Shown here in pieces: positions 62,742 through 64,000 of a stretch of DNA of 64,000 nucleotides. The notes beneath the pieces were generated by a model, which saw only the letters and a list, made by a program, of their open reading frames with translations, did no database searches and had not been told where the DNA came from. This DNA comes from Verrucomicrobiales bacterium (GTDB lineage: Bacteria; Verrucomicrobiota; Verrucomicrobiia; Verrucomicrobiales; DEV007). The DNA lies in NCBI GenBank assembly GCA_002698785.1, contig PAAG01000036.1:1-64000 (forward strand), given 5' to 3'. Made by a program: the position numbers and the translations under genes. Position 1 is the stretch's first letter, and every line of letters starts with the position of its first letter.

Positions 62742-63368
62742 CTAGATCTCCCAAACTCTCGGATCGAGCAGGCGAAGTTCTTCGATGGTGAGGTTGGGAT
62801 TGTCCCGGCAGAAGTCGCGCATTTTCTCTGCCGTTTCTTCGTTCACAGATTGAACACCTCTTCGGAGGTCCCCCTCGATATCCCAGATGGGGCCATAGTG
62901 GAAAACGGCGAGATACATGAGGTTGGCCTTCCAGGGACCTAAACCAGCTTCTCGGCAGGCATCATGAAATACCCAGTGCGTCTCTTCCCACGAACGCTCA
63001 CGGTTGTCACAATAGACATCATGAATGACAGAGGCGTCGCGGTATAGGCCGGTGGTGGGAGCCCCAACGAGAGTCCAGAAGATTCTCGGAATGGATGCAC
63101 CATCGATCTCCGACCCGGAGTCGGCTTTCCAGAGCGAGCCGTTGGAGGCGGTGTATTCGACCGTGTCGAGGAGCTTGAATTTCTTTGCCTCTTTTGGGTC
63201 GTTGGTCCGGATCCATTCGGCTTTTACAGTGCCACGAAACTCTGCAAGATCGGGGTTGTAATCGACCGGATCAAACTGCCCTGTAGGAGAGCGAAGCTGC
63301 AGAGCGAACGCAGCGACGGAAACCGTCGAAACGGCGAGCATTACTACTGTTCTTTTCTTTAAACTCAT
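62742..63368 (-). CDS. DUF1353-family exported protein
   Basis: From the ATG at 63368 the product is 208 residues with a signal-like start (MSLKKRTVVMLAVSTVSVAA). SLWKADSGSEIDGASIPRIF followed by GLYRDASVIHDVYCDN matches the DUF1353 'DGASIPR ... HD' pattern. The family is found in phages and bacteria and has no assigned role. Its 3' end faces the pseudopilin gene across 61 bases. Confidence 0.8.
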   Translation of the reverse strand: MSLKKRTVVMLAVSTVSVAAFALQLRSPTGQFDPVDYNPDLAEFRGTVKAEWIRTNDPKEAKKFKLLDTVEYTASNGSLWKADSGSEIDGASIPRIFWTLVGAPTTGLYRDASVIHDVYCDNRERSWEETHWVFHDACREAGLGPWKANLMYLAVFHYGPIWDIEGDLRRGVQSVNEETAEKMRDFCRDNPNLTIEELRLLDPRVWEI

Positions 63369-63547
63369 GTTGGACCGACGAATCAAGATGGGATCTCAGT
63401 CGAACTGATTGGGCTTTTTATCGATGCCGATTTCGTGCGTGCGGAGAAAATTGAAGTAAGACGTTGGGGCTGTGATGATCTCGATGGATTCAAGTGGTCG
63501 CTGAATGTGTCGTGATCGATATTTGAATTGTTAGCCATTGACTGGTC

Positions 63548-64000
63548 ATGAGCTCCAAGTCTTTTATTCTTTCAATGAAAACGACTACATCGAAGGGAGC
63601 GCGGATCTTTTTCGCTGCGCACTTGATCCTCTTGTCCCTGTTTCTCACCCAATGCAATCCTCTACCGGATGGTTCGGGAGATCAGTCTTTCGGTTCGGAA
63701 GGAAAATTCACTCTACAGGGAGACTACGGATCTCTTGCCTACGAGGGGTCTGCCACTTTCATTGAAAAGGATGAGAAGTATGTTCTACACATACCTAGTT
63801 TGCGTCTAACATTCCTACCCAAAGCCCTTACGAATCGCACGGAACGAATCGATGCGAAACAGCTGAGACTCGTCGCCACGGTTCGTCCGCCATCCGGGAG
63901 TGGACCTTCGGATATTATCGCGAAGGCGATTCACCCTCTGTCAGTCAGTCTCACAGCCGAGTCTCCGACGTTTACGCTAACAGACGTTGTTTTGGAAATA
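63548..64000 (+). CDS. Lipoprotein, 3' end cut off by window edge
   Basis: The frame opens at the ATG at 63548 (another in-frame ATG is at 63575) and runs to the window end, 151 codons. The signal (FFAAHLILLSLFLTQC) ends in a lipobox LTQC near residue 37, then a Gly/Ser linker and beta-rich segments (FTLQGDYGSLAYEGSATFIE). No family is recognised; the rest of the gene lies to the right. Confidence 0.7.
   Translation, partial: MSSKSFILSMKTTTSKGARIFFAAHLILLSLFLTQCNPLPDGSGDQSFGSEGKFTLQGDYGSLAYEGSATFIEKDEKYVLHIPSLRLTFLPKALTNRTERIDAKQLRLVATVRPPSGSGPSDIIAKAIHPLSVSLTAESPTFTLTDVVLEI

Noticed and set aside
1-64000. tRNA, rRNA and riboswitch genes
   Set aside because: No tRNA cloverleaf with conserved GTTC arm, no rRNA stretch and no known riboswitch core was recognised by eye on either strand.

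Overview
The window reads like a chromosome of a PVC-group bacterium, most likely a Verrucomicrobiota member; this is inferred from gene content, since no rRNA or marker gene is present. The pointers are a type I sulfatase, many large exported proteins (beta-helix, DUF4347/SdrD-like, CocE hydrolase, Tat-exported protein), alpha-repeat and HEAT lipoproteins, a TPR-CHAT protein, an exported sugar-isomerase-like TIM barrel, and starts that mostly lack a clear Shine-Dalgarno. No tRNA, rRNA, CRISPR array, transposase or integrase was seen. Codon use falls into two classes by eye: strongly C-ending genes (sulfatase, 37-43 kb block, N-terminal half of the first TIR-like gene) and A/T-richer genes (1.3-5.7 kb, 33.4-37.0 kb, C-terminal half of the first TIR-like gene), which suggests a mosaic accessory region.

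Layout. 0-0.8 kb: truncated sensor histidine kinase. 1.3-5.7 kb: a small immunity-like gene and a 1212-residue STAND-type P-loop ATPase with a nuclease-like N-terminus, a candidate defence protein. 6.3-14.5 kb: sulfatase, three exported proteins with the same Lys/Arg-rich C-terminal tail, a thioredoxin-like ferredoxin, an SGNH hydrolase and an alpha-repeat lipoprotein. 14.6-23.3 kb: a long minus-strand run of small exported, membrane or immunity-like genes (CbrC-like, SUKH, GNAT, STN-like, C-type lectin, HEAT) ending with a CaCA cation exchanger. 23.8-33 kb: a fourth tail protein, a TIM barrel, a PIN/NYN-type nuclease, an exported protein with an 'RPDxR' C-terminal domain, small membrane proteins and a transmembrane Ser/Thr kinase.

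33.1-43.1 kb centres on a rhodanese-YceI gene. A copy of its 5' end lies near 33.2 kb and a copy of its 3' end near 43.05 kb. Between the 5' copy and the intact gene sits a foreign-looking cassette of three genes: an unknown 496-residue protein, a divergent 514-residue protein with a PD-(D/E)xK-like motif, and a thioredoxin-fold-like small protein. Then come a CocE-type hydrolase, a Tat-exported protein and a zinc phospholipase C-like protein. 43.6-49.5 kb holds two tandem 977-residue TIR-like/NB-ARC/TPR proteins, probably an NLR-like defence or signalling pair. 49.5-64 kb holds a small basic protein, a 1.8-thousand-residue exported adhesin-like protein, a FabZ-like dehydratase, a secreted TPR-CHAT protein divergent from a pseudopilin-vWA fusion, a DUF1353 protein and a truncated lipoprotein.

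Main candidates for undescribed biology: the shared Lys/Arg-rich C-terminal tail on four exported proteins; the cassette flanked by rhodanese-YceI fragments; the tandem TIR-like NLR pair, one with a compositional break and the other with a near-identical 126-bp repeat array; the nuclease-like STAND protein; and the TPR-CHAT / pseudopilin-vWA divergent pair.
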